From positions 1 through 60,240 of the forward strand of contig JAHECD010000016.1 of assembly GCA_024641945.1 (NCBI GenBank): 60,240 nucleotides of DNA, in the 5' to 3' direction. Under the pieces are notes generated by a model. That model did not search any database, was not told where the DNA came from, and saw only the letters and a list, made by a program, of their open reading frames with translations. Of the stretch, positions 20,472-31,550 are shown piece by piece. How positions within the stretch are numbered: position 1 is the stretch's first letter; each line of letters begins with the position of its first letter. Position numbers and translations under genes: made by a program. The stretch comes from Rubrivivax sp. (GTDB taxonomy: Bacteria; Pseudomonadota; Gammaproteobacteria; Burkholderiales; Burkholderiaceae_C).

Positions 20472-21746
20472 ATGATCAAACCGTTTCGCGTTTCGTCCCT
20501 CCGTTGGGCCCCGCTGGCCGTCGGCGCGCTTCTGGCCGCTTCGGCGGGCCTGGCGGTGGCACAGGTCAAGCCGGGCGAGGTGGTCCGGATTGCCCTGATC
20601 GACCCGATTTCCGGCCCGTTCGCGAACATCGGCGACGCGTTCGTCAAGATGTACCAGCTCGAGGCCGACCGCCTGAACGCCAAGGGCAACCCGAACAATC
20701 CGGCCGGCGTCAAGTTCGAGATCGTGCCGTTCGACAACAAGGCGTCTCCGCAGGAGTCGCTCAGTGCACTCAAGACCGCCATCGACCAGGGGTTCCGCTA
20801 TATCTCGCAGGGCGGCAGTTCGGGCGCCGCGGGCGCGCTGATCGACGCGATCAACAAGTACAACGAGCGCAACCCGGGCAAGGAGGTGATCTTCCTCAAT
20901 CACTCGGCAGTCGACCCCGACTTCACCAACAGCAAGTGCAGCTTCTGGCACTACCGCTTCGACGCCGACACGTCCATGAAGATGGAGGCGATGGGCACGG
21001 CGCTGAAGGATGATCCGAGCGTCAAGAAGGTCTACATCATCGGCCAGAACTATTCGCACGGCCAACAGGTCGCGAAGTTCGCCAAGGACGTGATTGCCCG
21101 CAAGGTGCCGGGCGCCCAGGTCGTTGGTGACGAGCTCCACCCGATCGGCCAGGTGAAGGACTTCGCGCCTTACGTGGCCAAGATCAAGGCGTCGGGGGCC
21201 GATACGGTGATTACCGGCAACTGGGGCCAGGATCTGGCACTGCTGTTCAAGGCGGGCAAGGACGCGGGCCTGGACGTCAAGTGGTACACGTACTACGCCG
21301 GCGCGCAGGGCACGCCCACGGCCATCGGCAATGCGCTGGAGGACAAGATCTTCTATGTCTATGGCTCCTGGGTGAACGAGCCGGGAGAGTTCAGCGTGAT
21401 CCGGGATGAGTTCAAGAAGCGCTACAACCAGGACATTTCGACCTCGACCATCATTCATGCGATCCGCACGCTCGCGGGCGGCATCGGCAAGGCCAAGTCG
21501 ACCGACCCGGTCAAGGTGGCCTGGGCCATGGAAGGCCTGAGCGTCAAGAGCTACAACGGCGAGATCACGATGCGCAAGACGGACCACCAGTTGCAGCAGC
21601 CGCTGTATCTGGTGAAGTGGGCCAAGATGGATGCCAAGAACAACTACGAAGTCGAAGGCACCGGCCACACCTTCACGCTGATGAAGACGTTCGAGCCGTA
21701 CGTCACCAGCACGCCCACCACGTGCCAGATGAAGCGCCCGTCCTGA
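20472..21746 (+). CDS. Liv-type ABC transporter periplasmic substrate-binding protein
   Basis: 424 residues; GGAG lies 5 bases before ATG 20472. The signal peptide ends near LAVAQ (about residue 31). The mature part has the type I periplasmic binding fold of the branched-chain amino-acid family (EVVRIALIDPISGPFANIGDAF, YISQGGSSGAAGALIDA). It is larger than LivK of E. coli and belongs to the broad group that binds amino acids, short acids or aromatic acids. The 111-base gap before it carries small inverted repeats (CGGGG/CCCCG; TTGTC/GACAA) of uncertain meaning. Confidence 0.92.
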   Translation: MIKPFRVSSLRWAPLAVGALLAASAGLAVAQVKPGEVVRIALIDPISGPFANIGDAFVKMYQLEADRLNAKGNPNNPAGVKFEIVPFDNKASPQESLSALKTAIDQGFRYISQGGSSGAAGALIDAINKYNERNPGKEVIFLNHSAVDPDFTNSKCSFWHYRFDADTSMKMEAMGTALKDDPSVKKVYIIGQNYSHGQQVAKFAKDVIARKVPGAQVVGDELHPIGQVKDFAPYVAKIKASGADTVITGNWGQDLALLFKAGKDAGLDVKWYTYYAGAQGTPTAIGNALEDKIFYVYGSWVNEPGEFSVIRDEFKKRYNQDISTSTIIHAIRTLAGGIGKAKSTDPVKVAWAMEGLSVKSYNGEITMRKTDHQLQQPLYLVKWAKMDAKNNYEVEGTGHTFTLMKTFEPYVTSTPTTCQMKRPS

Positions 21747-21832
21747 AATCCAGCTTGATGCCGGTCGGCATTGGCGTGGGGCTCGGCTCCCCGCCAGGCG
21801 ACCGGCGTTGTTGCGTTTAGCGTGTCTGAACC

Positions 21833-22873
21833 ATGACCTTCGAGGGTTTCGTCATCAGTCTCTTGAACGGCGTGAGCTACGGCTTGCTGCTGTTCATGCT
21901 GTGTGCCGGCCTGACGTTGATCTTCAGCCTGATGGGTGTGCTCAATTTTGCGCACGCCAGTTTCTACATGGTCGGCGCGTATGTGGGCTGGACGCTGACC
22001 CAGATCATGGGTTTCTGGCTGGCGCTGGTGTTGGCGCCACTGGCGGTCGGACTGTTGGGCGCCGCCTTCGAGCGCTGGGCGCTGCGGCGCACGCACAAGT
22101 TCGGCCACGTGCCGGAACTCCTGGTGACCTTCGGCCTTTCGTACGTGATGCTGGAGATCGTGCAACTCGTCTGGGGGCGCGTGGCGCTCGATTTCGTGCC
22201 GCCCGACCTCCTACAGGGTCCTGCATTCACGATCGTCAACTCGTCCATCGATGGCATGCACGTGACCCTGGGGCAGGCGTCGGCCGGTGAATGCCAGGCG
22301 GCCGACCCTGCGGTGCGCATCGCGTGCTCGCCTTTCCCGGCGACGCGGGCCTTCATGGCCGTGACAGCCGTGGCCATGCTGGTGTCCCTATGGCTGCTGG
22401 TCACGCGCACGCGCATCGGCCTGGTGATCCAGGCGGCGCTGACGCACCCCGATATGGTCGAAGCCCTGGGGCACAACGTGCCGCGCGTGCTGATGTGGAT
22501 CTTCGCGCTCGGCTGTGCACTTGCCGGCCTGGCGGGGGTGGTCGGCGGCGCCACGTTCGTCACCGAGCCCGGCATGGCGGCGGCCGTGGGGCCGATCATC
22601 TTCGTCGTGGTGGTGGTGGGTGGCATGGGGTCGCTGGCCGGCGCCTTCATCGCATCGCTGTTGATCGGCGTGGTGCAGACCTTTGCGGTGGCGATCGACC
22701 AGTCCCTCGGCGGCTTGGCCACATCACTCGGCTGGGCCGTCGGCCCGGAGACCTTCGGCTGGATCCTGCTTCGCCTGAAGCTCGCCCAGATCGCTCCGAT
22801 CCTGCCGTATTTGCTGCTCGTCGTGATGCTGATCGTGCGGCCCAAGGGCCTGCTCGGCACGCGCGAGGGCTGA
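21833..22873 (+). CDS. livH: Branched-chain amino-acid/acid ABC transporter permease (LivH type)
   Basis: 346 residues with about eight membrane helices. The family start (NGVSYGLLLFMLCAGLTLIFSLMGVLNFAHASFYM) and the EAA-like loop near GGMGSLAGAFIASLLIG are present. A periplasmic insertion of about 45 residues (around 125-170, with GECQAADPAV) is longer than in E. coli LivH. livM follows after 6 bases. With livM it forms the membrane channel of the importer. The symbol shows the permease class, not proven substrate. Confidence 0.92.
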   Translation: MTFEGFVISLLNGVSYGLLLFMLCAGLTLIFSLMGVLNFAHASFYMVGAYVGWTLTQIMGFWLALVLAPLAVGLLGAAFERWALRRTHKFGHVPELLVTFGLSYVMLEIVQLVWGRVALDFVPPDLLQGPAFTIVNSSIDGMHVTLGQASAGECQAADPAVRIACSPFPATRAFMAVTAVAMLVSLWLLVTRTRIGLVIQAALTHPDMVEALGHNVPRVLMWIFALGCALAGLAGVVGGATFVTEPGMAAAVGPIIFVVVVVGGMGSLAGAFIASLLIGVVQTFAVAIDQSLGGLATSLGWAVGPETFGWILLRLKLAQIAPILPYLLLVVMLIVRPKGLLGTREG

Positions 22874-22879
22874 CCCATC

Positions 22880-24139
22880 ATGCTGCGCCGTTTCGGGATC
22901 TGGATCGCATTTGCCGTCGCGCTGATCGTGGCGCCGCTGATTTTTCGCAGTGGCCTGTCGCACACGATGCTCTCGCAGATGGGCACGGTGGTCATCGCGT
23001 GCCTGGCGTACAACATCCTGCTCGGACAGGGCGGCATGCTCAGCTTCGGCCACGCGGTCTACAGCGGCATGGGCTCTTTCCTGACCATCCATACGCTGAA
23101 CCTGGTGTCGGGTGGCTCGCTGCCGTTGCCGGTGTCGCTGCTGCCGCTGGTGGGCGGGCTCGGCGGGCTCTTCTTTGCTGCGCTGTTCGGTTATGTCACC
23201 ACGCGCAAGGCGGGCACGCCGTTCGCGATGATCACGCTCGGCCTGGGCGAACTGGTCTGGTCGATGTCGTTGATGGTGCCCGAGTTCTTCGGCGGCGAGG
23301 CGGGCATCTCGGGCAATCGCGTCACGGGCGCGTCCCCGCTGGGCATCACGTTCGGCCCGCAGCTCCAGCTCTACTACCTGATCGCGATCTACTGCTTCAC
23401 CTCCACCGCGTTGATGTATGCGCTGACGCGGACACCGCTCGGGCGGATCCTCAACGCGGTGCGCGACAACCCCGAGCGGGTCGAATTCGTCGGTTACGAC
23501 ACGCAGCGCGTGCGTTACCTGGCGTTCATGATCTCGGGTTTCTTCATGGGCATCGCCGGTGGATTGGGGGCTCTGAATTTCGAGATCGTCACCGCCGAGG
23601 TCGTCGGTGCGGCGCGTTCCGGCGGCTACCTGTTGTTCACCTTCCTGGGCGGCGCAGGCGTGTTCTTCGGGCCGATCATCGGCGCCGTGCTGCTCGTGCT
23701 GTCGTTCGTGCTGCTGTCGGAGATGACGAAGGCGTGGCTGCTCTACCTCGGGCTCGTCTTCCTGGGCATGGTGATGTTTGCGCCCGGCGGCGTGGCGAGC
23801 CTGATCCTGATGAACCTGCGTGTGGCCTCTTTCGGGAAGCTGAGGCCGTTGATGCTGCCTTACCTTGCGCTGGCCGCGACGGGGCTGGTGGCCATGGTCG
23901 GCTTTTCGGCGATGGTCGAGATGACCTATCGGCTGCAGGTGGATGCCGCGATCGGCACGCAGATGACTTACCTCCGGCAGTCGATCGATGCCGCCGCACC
24001 GTCGTCCTGGGTCGTGGCCGGCCTCATCTTCGTCGTCGGTGCTGCCTTGTTCGAAATGGCGCGCCGCAGTTTCGCGCGCAAATGGAGCGATGCGCAGCAG
24101 GCGATCGAGACCGAAATGAAGAGCAGGGCCGCGCTATGA
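22880..24139 (+). CDS. livM: Branched-chain amino-acid/acid ABC transporter permease (LivM type) with C-terminal extension
   Basis: 419 residues. The core (residues about 1-310) has LivM features, including YNILLGQGGMLSFGHAVYSG and RTPLGRILNAVRDNPERVEFVGYD. Beyond the core there are about 100 extra residues with two more hydrophobic segments (LMLPYLALAATGLVAMVGF and VVAGLIFVVGAALFEM) and a charged tail. I do not know a role for this extension. The stop codon overlaps the livG start in ATGA, indicating coupling. Confidence 0.9.
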   Translation: MLRRFGIWIAFAVALIVAPLIFRSGLSHTMLSQMGTVVIACLAYNILLGQGGMLSFGHAVYSGMGSFLTIHTLNLVSGGSLPLPVSLLPLVGGLGGLFFAALFGYVTTRKAGTPFAMITLGLGELVWSMSLMVPEFFGGEAGISGNRVTGASPLGITFGPQLQLYYLIAIYCFTSTALMYALTRTPLGRILNAVRDNPERVEFVGYDTQRVRYLAFMISGFFMGIAGGLGALNFEIVTAEVVGAARSGGYLLFTFLGGAGVFFGPIIGAVLLVLSFVLLSEMTKAWLLYLGLVFLGMVMFAPGGVASLILMNLRVASFGKLRPLMLPYLALAATGLVAMVGFSAMVEMTYRLQVDAAIGTQMTYLRQSIDAAAPSSWVVAGLIFVVGAALFEMARRSFARKWSDAQQAIETEMKSRAAL

Positions 24140-24936
24140 CGGATGCCAACGTCACCACAGCCGCGCCAGCCGTCGAACTGCGCGACGTCTGCAAGCGATT
24201 CGGGCGCACCGAAATCATCCGCGGTGCTTCGCTGTCGGTGGCGCCCGGCGAAAACGTGGCCATCATCGGGCCCAACGGCGCCGGCAAGAGCACGCTGTTC
24301 AACCTGATCAGCGGACGCTTCGGTTCCACCTCCGGCGACATCCTTCTGCACGGGCGCAAGATCGACGGCCTGACGCCCTACGAGATCAACCGCCGCGGGC
24401 TGGCGCGCAGTTTCCAGGTGAGCAACCTGTTCGTTCGCCTGTCGGTGTTCGAGAACATCCGCTGCGCCGTGCTGTGGAGCCTCGGCTATCGCTACGCGTT
24501 CTGGAAGTTCCTGGCAGACCTGCGCGATGCCAACGAGCGCACCGAGCAGGTGCTGCAGATGATCAAGCTCGACCGGCGGCGCGATGTGCTGGCCATGAAC
24601 CTGACCTACGCCGAGCAGCGTGCGCTGGAGATCGGCATCACGATCGCCGGTGGCGCGAGCGTGATCCTGCTCGACGAGCCGACGGCCGGCATGAGCCACA
24701 GCGAGACCAGCCGCTTCATCGACCTGATCCGCGAAGTGACGACGGGCAAGACGCTGCTCACCGTCGAGCACGACATGGGTGTCGTCTTCGGCCTCGCCGA
24801 CAAGATCGCCGTGCTCGTGTACGGCGAGGTGATCGCCTTCGATACGCCGGACAACGTGCGCGCGAATGCCAAGGTGCAGGAGGCCTATCTCGGCTCGGTG
24901 CTGGCCGATCAGCAGGCCGCGGCGGCGGGGCACTGA
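24136..24936 (+). CDS. livG: Liv-type ABC transporter ATP-binding protein (LivG type)
   Basis: 266 residues. Walker A GPNGAGKST and Walker B VILLDEPTAGM are intact, and the switch His is in VEHDMGVV. The signature is LTYAEQRALEI instead of the usual LSYGEQR, a mild deviation. The LivG-specific C-terminus (VQEAYLGSVL) is present. It should pair with the 24939 ATPase to drive the LivHM channel. It overlaps livM by 4 bases and precedes livF by 2 bases. Confidence 0.93.
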   Translation: MTDANVTTAAPAVELRDVCKRFGRTEIIRGASLSVAPGENVAIIGPNGAGKSTLFNLISGRFGSTSGDILLHGRKIDGLTPYEINRRGLARSFQVSNLFVRLSVFENIRCAVLWSLGYRYAFWKFLADLRDANERTEQVLQMIKLDRRRDVLAMNLTYAEQRALEIGITIAGGASVILLDEPTAGMSHSETSRFIDLIREVTTGKTLLTVEHDMGVVFGLADKIAVLVYGEVIAFDTPDNVRANAKVQEAYLGSVLADQQAAAAGH

Positions 24937-24938
24937 CC

Positions 24939-25634
24939 ATGCTGGCCCTCACCGACGTCCACGCCTATTACGGCAAGAGCCACGTGCTGCACGGCGTGAC
25001 CTTCACGGTCGCGCCGGGCGAGATCGTGGCCCTGCTCGGACGCAACGGCTCCGGGCGGTCGACGACGGTGAAGACGGTGATGGGCCTCGTGCACGGCACG
25101 GGCTCGATCCGCTGGCGCGACCAGGAGATCCTCGGCCGCAAGGCCTTCGAGGTGGCGCATGCCTCGGTCGGCTACGTGCCCGAGAACCGCGATATCTTCC
25201 CGACACTGACCGTGCACCAGAACCTGACGCTCGGCGAGAAGCGCGGCAAGAAGACACCGCGTTGGACCTTCGACGACATGTACCGCATGTTCCCGCGCCT
25301 GAAGGAGCGCCAGCACACCGAGGCCGGGGTGCTGTCCGGCGGCGAACAGCAGATGCTCACGCTGTGCCGCACGCTGATGGGCGACCCCGACATCATCATG
25401 ATCGACGAGCCGACCGAGGGCCTGGCGCCGAAGATCGTCGAGCAGGTGGGCGAATACCTGCGCGAGCTCAAGCGGCGGGGTGTGTCGGTGCTGCTGGTCG
25501 AGCAGAAGCTGACGATTGCGCTCGAGGTCGCCGATCGCTGCCTCGTCATGGGTCACGGCCAGATCGTGTTCGACGGAACAGCCGCGGACCTTCGCGCCAA
25601 CGCCGATATTCGCCGCGAATGGCTCGAGGTCTGA
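24939..25634 (+). CDS. livF: Liv-type ABC transporter ATP-binding protein (LivF type) with Walker A Lys-to-Arg change
   Basis: 231 residues, normal for LivF. The Walker A motif reads GRNGSGRST: the invariant lysine is Arg40 (codon CGG at 25056-25058). Elsewhere it is canonical: Q-loop region VPENRDIFPTLTV, signature LSGGEQQM, Walker B IIMIDEPTEG, and VEQKL in the switch region where Gln replaces His, as is usual in LivF. If Arg cannot support hydrolysis, the LivG/LivF pair would work with one full catalytic site. I believe similar GRS loops occur in other betaproteobacterial LivF proteins, so this may be a lineage trait. Confidence 0.92.
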   Translation: MLALTDVHAYYGKSHVLHGVTFTVAPGEIVALLGRNGSGRSTTVKTVMGLVHGTGSIRWRDQEILGRKAFEVAHASVGYVPENRDIFPTLTVHQNLTLGEKRGKKTPRWTFDDMYRMFPRLKERQHTEAGVLSGGEQQMLTLCRTLMGDPDIIMIDEPTEGLAPKIVEQVGEYLRELKRRGVSVLLVEQKLTIALEVADRCLVMGHGQIVFDGTAADLRANADIRREWLEV

Positions 25635-25659
25635 GCGCCGGTTTCCGGCGCCGTCGGCC

Positions 25660-26568
25660 ATGACGCCAGCCTACGGGCCCGTCACGTGGGAGTGGATCGC
25701 TGAACTGGTGCTCGTGTGGGGGAGCTGGCTGGCCTGGCCCTTGCTGGCGTGGGTCGGGTGGCGGCTCGCACGCGGCTGGCGTACCGCCGGCGCGGCGCGG
25801 CGCGGCGCCGGCATCGGCGTGCTGGCCATGCTGCTCGTCTTCGTCGAGATGCGGTTCGTCGAGCCCGCGCTCATCGTCGAGCGCACGACACCGCTGCGCC
25901 TCGGTTTCAAGGCGCGTATCGCGGTGATCAGCGACTACCACCTGGGCCTGCAGAACGGGCCGGCATTCCTGCAGCGTGTCGTCGATCGGTTGAACGCCTT
26001 GCCGCTGGATGCCGTGTTGATCGCAGGCGATCACCTCAGCGAACCGGACCGCCCGGTCGCCGAACTTCTGGCGCCGCTGCGCTCGCTGCGCCACCCCGCG
26101 TATTCGGTTCCCGGCAACCACGACGAAGGCCACCCGGGGCCCTTGATCCAGGCCGAGCTGCGCCGCGTGCTCGAAGCCGCTGGCGTCACGCCCGTCGAGT
26201 ACACCCATGTCGTATTGCCGAAATTCATCCTCGTCGGGATCGGTGACCACTACGCCGGCAAGGACTCGGTGGCGCCGCTGCAGGATTCACCGCGCGACCG
26301 ACCGCGGCTCGTGCTCATGCACAACCCCGACAGCGCCATGAATCTGCCCAAGGGCAGTGCCGCGCTGGCCATCGCCGGCCATACCCATGGCGGGCAGATT
26401 CGCATCCCACGCCTCTACTGGAACTGGATCCCCTGCAAGTTCGATTTCGACCGCGGCTTGCACGACTTTGCGCCGGTCCCGGTCTTCGTGACGTCGGGGC
26501 TCGGGCAGGCGCAGTTGCCGATGCGATTCCTGAATCCGCCGGTGATCGACGTGCTGGAAATCCGTTAG
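25660..26568 (+). CDS. Membrane-anchored metallophosphoesterase
   Basis: 302 residues. ATG 25660 begins 25 bases after livF. Two hydrophobic segments (about 12-35 and 48-65) precede a calcineurin-like phosphoesterase domain with motifs SDYHLG, AGDHLS, GNHDE and GHTHGG; these hold the Asp, His and Asn ligands of a dimetal site. The architecture is like YaeI-type enzymes, which act at the membrane. The substrate is unknown. It ends the tight part of the importer cluster; a 173-base gap follows. Confidence 0.85.
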   Translation: MTPAYGPVTWEWIAELVLVWGSWLAWPLLAWVGWRLARGWRTAGAARRGAGIGVLAMLLVFVEMRFVEPALIVERTTPLRLGFKARIAVISDYHLGLQNGPAFLQRVVDRLNALPLDAVLIAGDHLSEPDRPVAELLAPLRSLRHPAYSVPGNHDEGHPGPLIQAELRRVLEAAGVTPVEYTHVVLPKFILVGIGDHYAGKDSVAPLQDSPRDRPRLVLMHNPDSAMNLPKGSAALAIAGHTHGGQIRIPRLYWNWIPCKFDFDRGLHDFAPVPVFVTSGLGQAQLPMRFLNPPVIDVLEIR

Positions 26569-26696
26569 TCGCTGGTCGTCCGGGATCGGGCACGATGCCC
26601 GCTGCCACGTTTGCGTGATCGTGTTTGCGCCCGGTGCTGGACCTCGGGTCTTGTCACCGCAGGGACAAACCGGCCGCGTGCCCGCGGCCTAGAATC

Positions 26697-26708
26697 GAAC
26701 GGTCGTTC
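26697..26708. promoter_or_regulatory. Candidate operator palindrome upstream of the FadB-like gene
   Basis: GAACG-GT-CGTTC is a perfect 5-bp inverted repeat with a 2-base centre, 34 bases before ATG 26742. Palindromes of this kind near beta-oxidation genes are often bound by TetR-family acyl-CoA sensors. No regulator gene is next to it, so the link is inference, and a 12-base palindrome can arise by chance. Confidence 0.3.
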
Positions 26709-26741
26709 TGTTTTGTCGGTTTTCAGAAGGAGTGAGACGCC

Positions 26742-28838
<2,097 letters not shown>

Positions 28839-28848
28839 GCCTGCGGGG

Positions 28849-30318
28849 GTGATCAAGCGTGTCGTGCTGGGGCTGGCGGTGCTGATCGCGCTGCTGGTCC
28901 TGGCCGTGGGTTTGAATACCTGGCGGCAGGGCTCGCGCCAGATCGACGTGCCGCCGCTCGCGCCGATGGCGGTGGACGAGCGCGCCGCGGCGGACTCGTT
29001 GGCGGTGGCGATCCGCGCCCGCACGGTGTCTTCGCAGGACGACGCGGCGCTCAACGCCGACCAGTTCCAGGCCCTGCAAGCCCACCTGCAGGCGCGCTAT
29101 CCCCGGCTGCACGCGGCGTTGCAGCGCGAGCCGGTCGGCAGCCTGAGCCTGCTCTACACCTGGCCCGGCAGCGACCCGGCGGCCCAGCCGATCGCATTGA
29201 TGGCCCACCAGGACGTGGTGCCGATCGCCCCCGGCACCGAGACGAAATGGCAGGCCGATCCGTTCGCTGGGGAGATCAAGGACGGGTTCGTCTGGGGCCG
29301 CGGTTCGTGGGACGACAAGGCGAACCTGATCGCACAGATGGAGGCGGTCGAAAGACTCGTGGCGGCGGGCTTCCAGCCCCGGCGCACCGTGCACCTGATC
29401 TATGGCGCCGACGAGGAAGTCGGCGGCCTGCGCGGCGCGGCCAAAATCGCCCAGTTGCTCGCCGAACGCAAGGTCAAGCTCGACTTCGTCATCGACGAAG
29501 GCCTGCTCATCACCGAGGGTGTCTTGCCCGGCCTCGAGCCCCCGGGCGCCATCATCGGCATCGCCGAGAAGGGTTATCTCTCGGTCGTGCTGAAGGTGCC
29601 GGCGACACCTGGCCATTCGTCGCAACCACCGCCGCCGGGCACGAGCGCGATCGCAATGATGAGCGCGGCGCTGAAGCGGCTCGACGACGACCAGATGCCG
29701 GCCGCCATCCAGGGTGTGGCGCGCGAGATGTTCGAGACCGTTGCGCCCGAGATGAGCGGCCTCAACCGGGTGGCGATGGCCAACCTCTGGTTGTTCGGGC
29801 CGATCGTCAAGCGGCAGCTCGAGGCCGGCGCCAGCACCAACGCGATGCTGCGCACGACCACCGCGCTGACGATGTTCAATGCCGGCAACAAGGACAACGT
29901 GCTGCCGGGCCAGGCCGAGGCCACGGTGAATTTCCGCCTGCTGCCGGGCGATACGCAGGCCGGCGTGCTGGCGCACGTGAAGAAGGCCGCGGGCGACGAG
30001 CGTTTCGAGCTCTCGACGCTGCCGGGCGGGTCGGAGCCGTCGCGGGTGACACCCACCGACAGTGCGTCCTACCAGCTGATCAACCGCACCGTGCGCGAGC
30101 TCTTTCCCGGCACGGTCGTCGTGCCCGGCCTGATGATCGCCGCCACCGATTCGCGCTACTTCGAAAACGTGGCTGACCACATCTACAAGTTCTCGCCCGT
30201 GCGGGCGCGGCCGGAAGACCTGCCGCGCTTCCACGGCACCAACGAGCGCATCTCGCTGGCCAACCTGGCCGAGCTGATCCGCTTCTACCACCGCCTGGTC
30301 GAGCAGGCCGCCCGTTAG
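28849..30318 (+). CDS. M20 family metallopeptidase with N-terminal membrane anchor
   Basis: 489 residues starting at GTG 28849, 10 bases after the preceding stop; the hydrophobic stretch [18 protein letters not shown] begins at residue 4. M20 zinc-site motifs are present: MAHQDVVP (His ligand, catalytic-side Asp), [11 protein letters not shown] (bridging Asp) and GADEEVGG (catalytic Glu and Glu ligand). [11 protein letters not shown] marks the lid-domain boundary. The length and anchor recall the carboxypeptidase S (Cps1-like) branch. It probably cleaves a peptide or N-acyl-amino acid at the periplasmic face. Its place between two beta-oxidation genes raises the possibility that it releases acyl groups from N-acyl substrates. 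Confidence 0.88.
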   Translation: MIKRVVLGLAVLIALLVLAVGLNTWRQGSRQIDVPPLAPMAVDERAAADSLAVAIRARTVSSQDDAALNADQFQALQAHLQARYPRLHAALQREPVGSLSLLYTWPGSDPAAQPIALMAHQDVVPIAPGTETKWQADPFAGEIKDGFVWGRGSWDDKANLIAQMEAVERLVAAGFQPRRTVHLIYGADEEVGGLRGAAKIAQLLAERKVKLDFVIDEGLLITEGVLPGLEPPGAIIGIAEKGYLSVVLKVPATPGHSSQPPPPGTSAIAMMSAALKRLDDDQMPAAIQGVAREMFETVAPEMSGLNRVAMANLWLFGPIVKRQLEAGASTNAMLRTTTALTMFNAGNKDNVLPGQAEATVNFRLLPGDTQAGVLAHVKKAAGDERFELSTLPGGSEPSRVTPTDSASYQLINRTVRELFPGTVVVPGLMIAATDSRYFENVADHIYKFSPVRARPEDLPRFHGTNERISLANLAELIRFYHRLVEQAAR

Positions 30319-30370
30319 CCGTCGCCGACCGTCGACGTTTCATGTTCCACAGGATTCACAGGAGCCCCCC

Positions 30371-31546
30371 ATGAGCCAAGCCGTCATCGTCTCCACCGCC
30401 CGCACGCCCCTGGCCAAGAGCTGGAAGGGTGCCTTCAACATGACGCACGGCGCCACGCTCGGCGGCTTTGCCGTCAAGGCCGCGGTCGAGCGCGCCGGCA
30501 TCGACCCCGGCGTGATCGAGGACGTGCTGCTCGGTTGCGCCAACCCCGAAGGTGCGACCGGCTGGAATATCGCGCGCCAGGCGGCGCTGCGTGCCGGGTT
30601 GCCGATCTCGGTGAGCGGTGTCACCGTGAACCGCTTCTGCTCGAGCGGGCTGCAGACCATCGCGATGGCCGCTCAGCGCATCATCGCGGGCGAGGGCGAT
30701 GCCTACGTGGCCGGTGGTGTGGAGAGCATCTCGTGTGTGCAGCAGGAGATGAACACCCACATGTTCGAGGACATGTGGCTCAAGGAGCACAAGCCCGAGA
30801 TCTACTGGCCCATGTTGCAGACGGCCGAGACGGTGGCCAAGCGATATGGCATCGCCAAGGAGCGCATGGACCGCTACGGCGCCGAGAGCCAGCAGAAGGC
30901 TTGCGCCGCCAAGGCCGCTGGCAAGTTCGACGACGAGATCGTGGCCGTCACCGTGACCGCCGGCGTGGCCGATGCGCAGCTCGGCCTGCGCAGCAAGGAA
31001 GTCACGGTCAGCGCCGACGAGGGCCTGCGCGAAGGCACGACCTACGAGTCGATCAAGGACATCCGCACGGCGGTGCTCGGTGGCGTGGTGACCGCCGGCA
31101 ATGCGAGCCAGTTCAGCGACGGCGCCGGTGCGTGCGTGGTGGTTAGCGAGACCTACGCGCAGCAGAAAGGCCTCAAGCCACTCGGCCGATTCCTCGGCTT
31201 TGCGGTGGCCGGCTGCGAGCCCGACGAGATGGGGATCGGCCCCGTCTTCGCGGTGCCCAAGGTGCTCAAGCGTCTGGGCCTCAAGGTCGAGGACATCGAC
31301 CTGTGGGAACTGAACGAGGCCTTCGCGGTGCAGGTGCTGTACTGCGCCGACAAACTCGGCATCCCGATGGACCGACTCAATGTCAACGGGGGCGCGATCG
31401 CGGTCGGCCACCCCTACGGCGTGAGCGGGCAGCGCCTGACCGGCCACGCGCTGATCGAAGGCAAGCGGCGCGGCGCGAAGCGTGTCTGCATCACGATGTG
31501 CATCGGCGGCGGCATGGGCGCGGCCGGCGTCTTCGAGGTGCTCTGA
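30371..31546 (+). CDS. Acetyl-CoA C-acyltransferase (thiolase)
   Basis: 391 residues, typical for thiolases. The nucleophile Cys90 is in [10 protein letters not shown]. The His of [10 protein letters not shown] and the C-terminal Cys of [13 protein letters not shown] complete the active site, and NEAFAVQ is also conserved. It cleaves 3-ketoacyl-CoA with CoA into acetyl-CoA and a shortened acyl-CoA, or runs in reverse. It supplies the last step for the FadB-like enzyme at 26742. The dehalogenase gene starts 4 bases after its stop, so the two are co-transcribed. Confidence 0.95.
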   Translation: MSQAVIVSTARTPLAKSWKGAFNMTHGATLGGFAVKAAVERAGIDPGVIEDVLLGCANPEGATGWNIARQAALRAGLPISVSGVTVNRFCSSGLQTIAMAAQRIIAGEGDAYVAGGVESISCVQQEMNTHMFEDMWLKEHKPEIYWPMLQTAETVAKRYGIAKERMDRYGAESQQKACAAKAAGKFDDEIVAVTVTAGVADAQLGLRSKEVTVSADEGLREGTTYESIKDIRTAVLGGVVTAGNASQFSDGAGACVVVSETYAQQKGLKPLGRFLGFAVAGCEPDEMGIGPVFAVPKVLKRLGLKVEDIDLWELNEAFAVQVLYCADKLGIPMDRLNVNGGAIAVGHPYGVSGQRLTGHALIEGKRRGAKRVCITMCIGGGMGAAGVFEVL

Positions 31547-31550
31547 ACCC

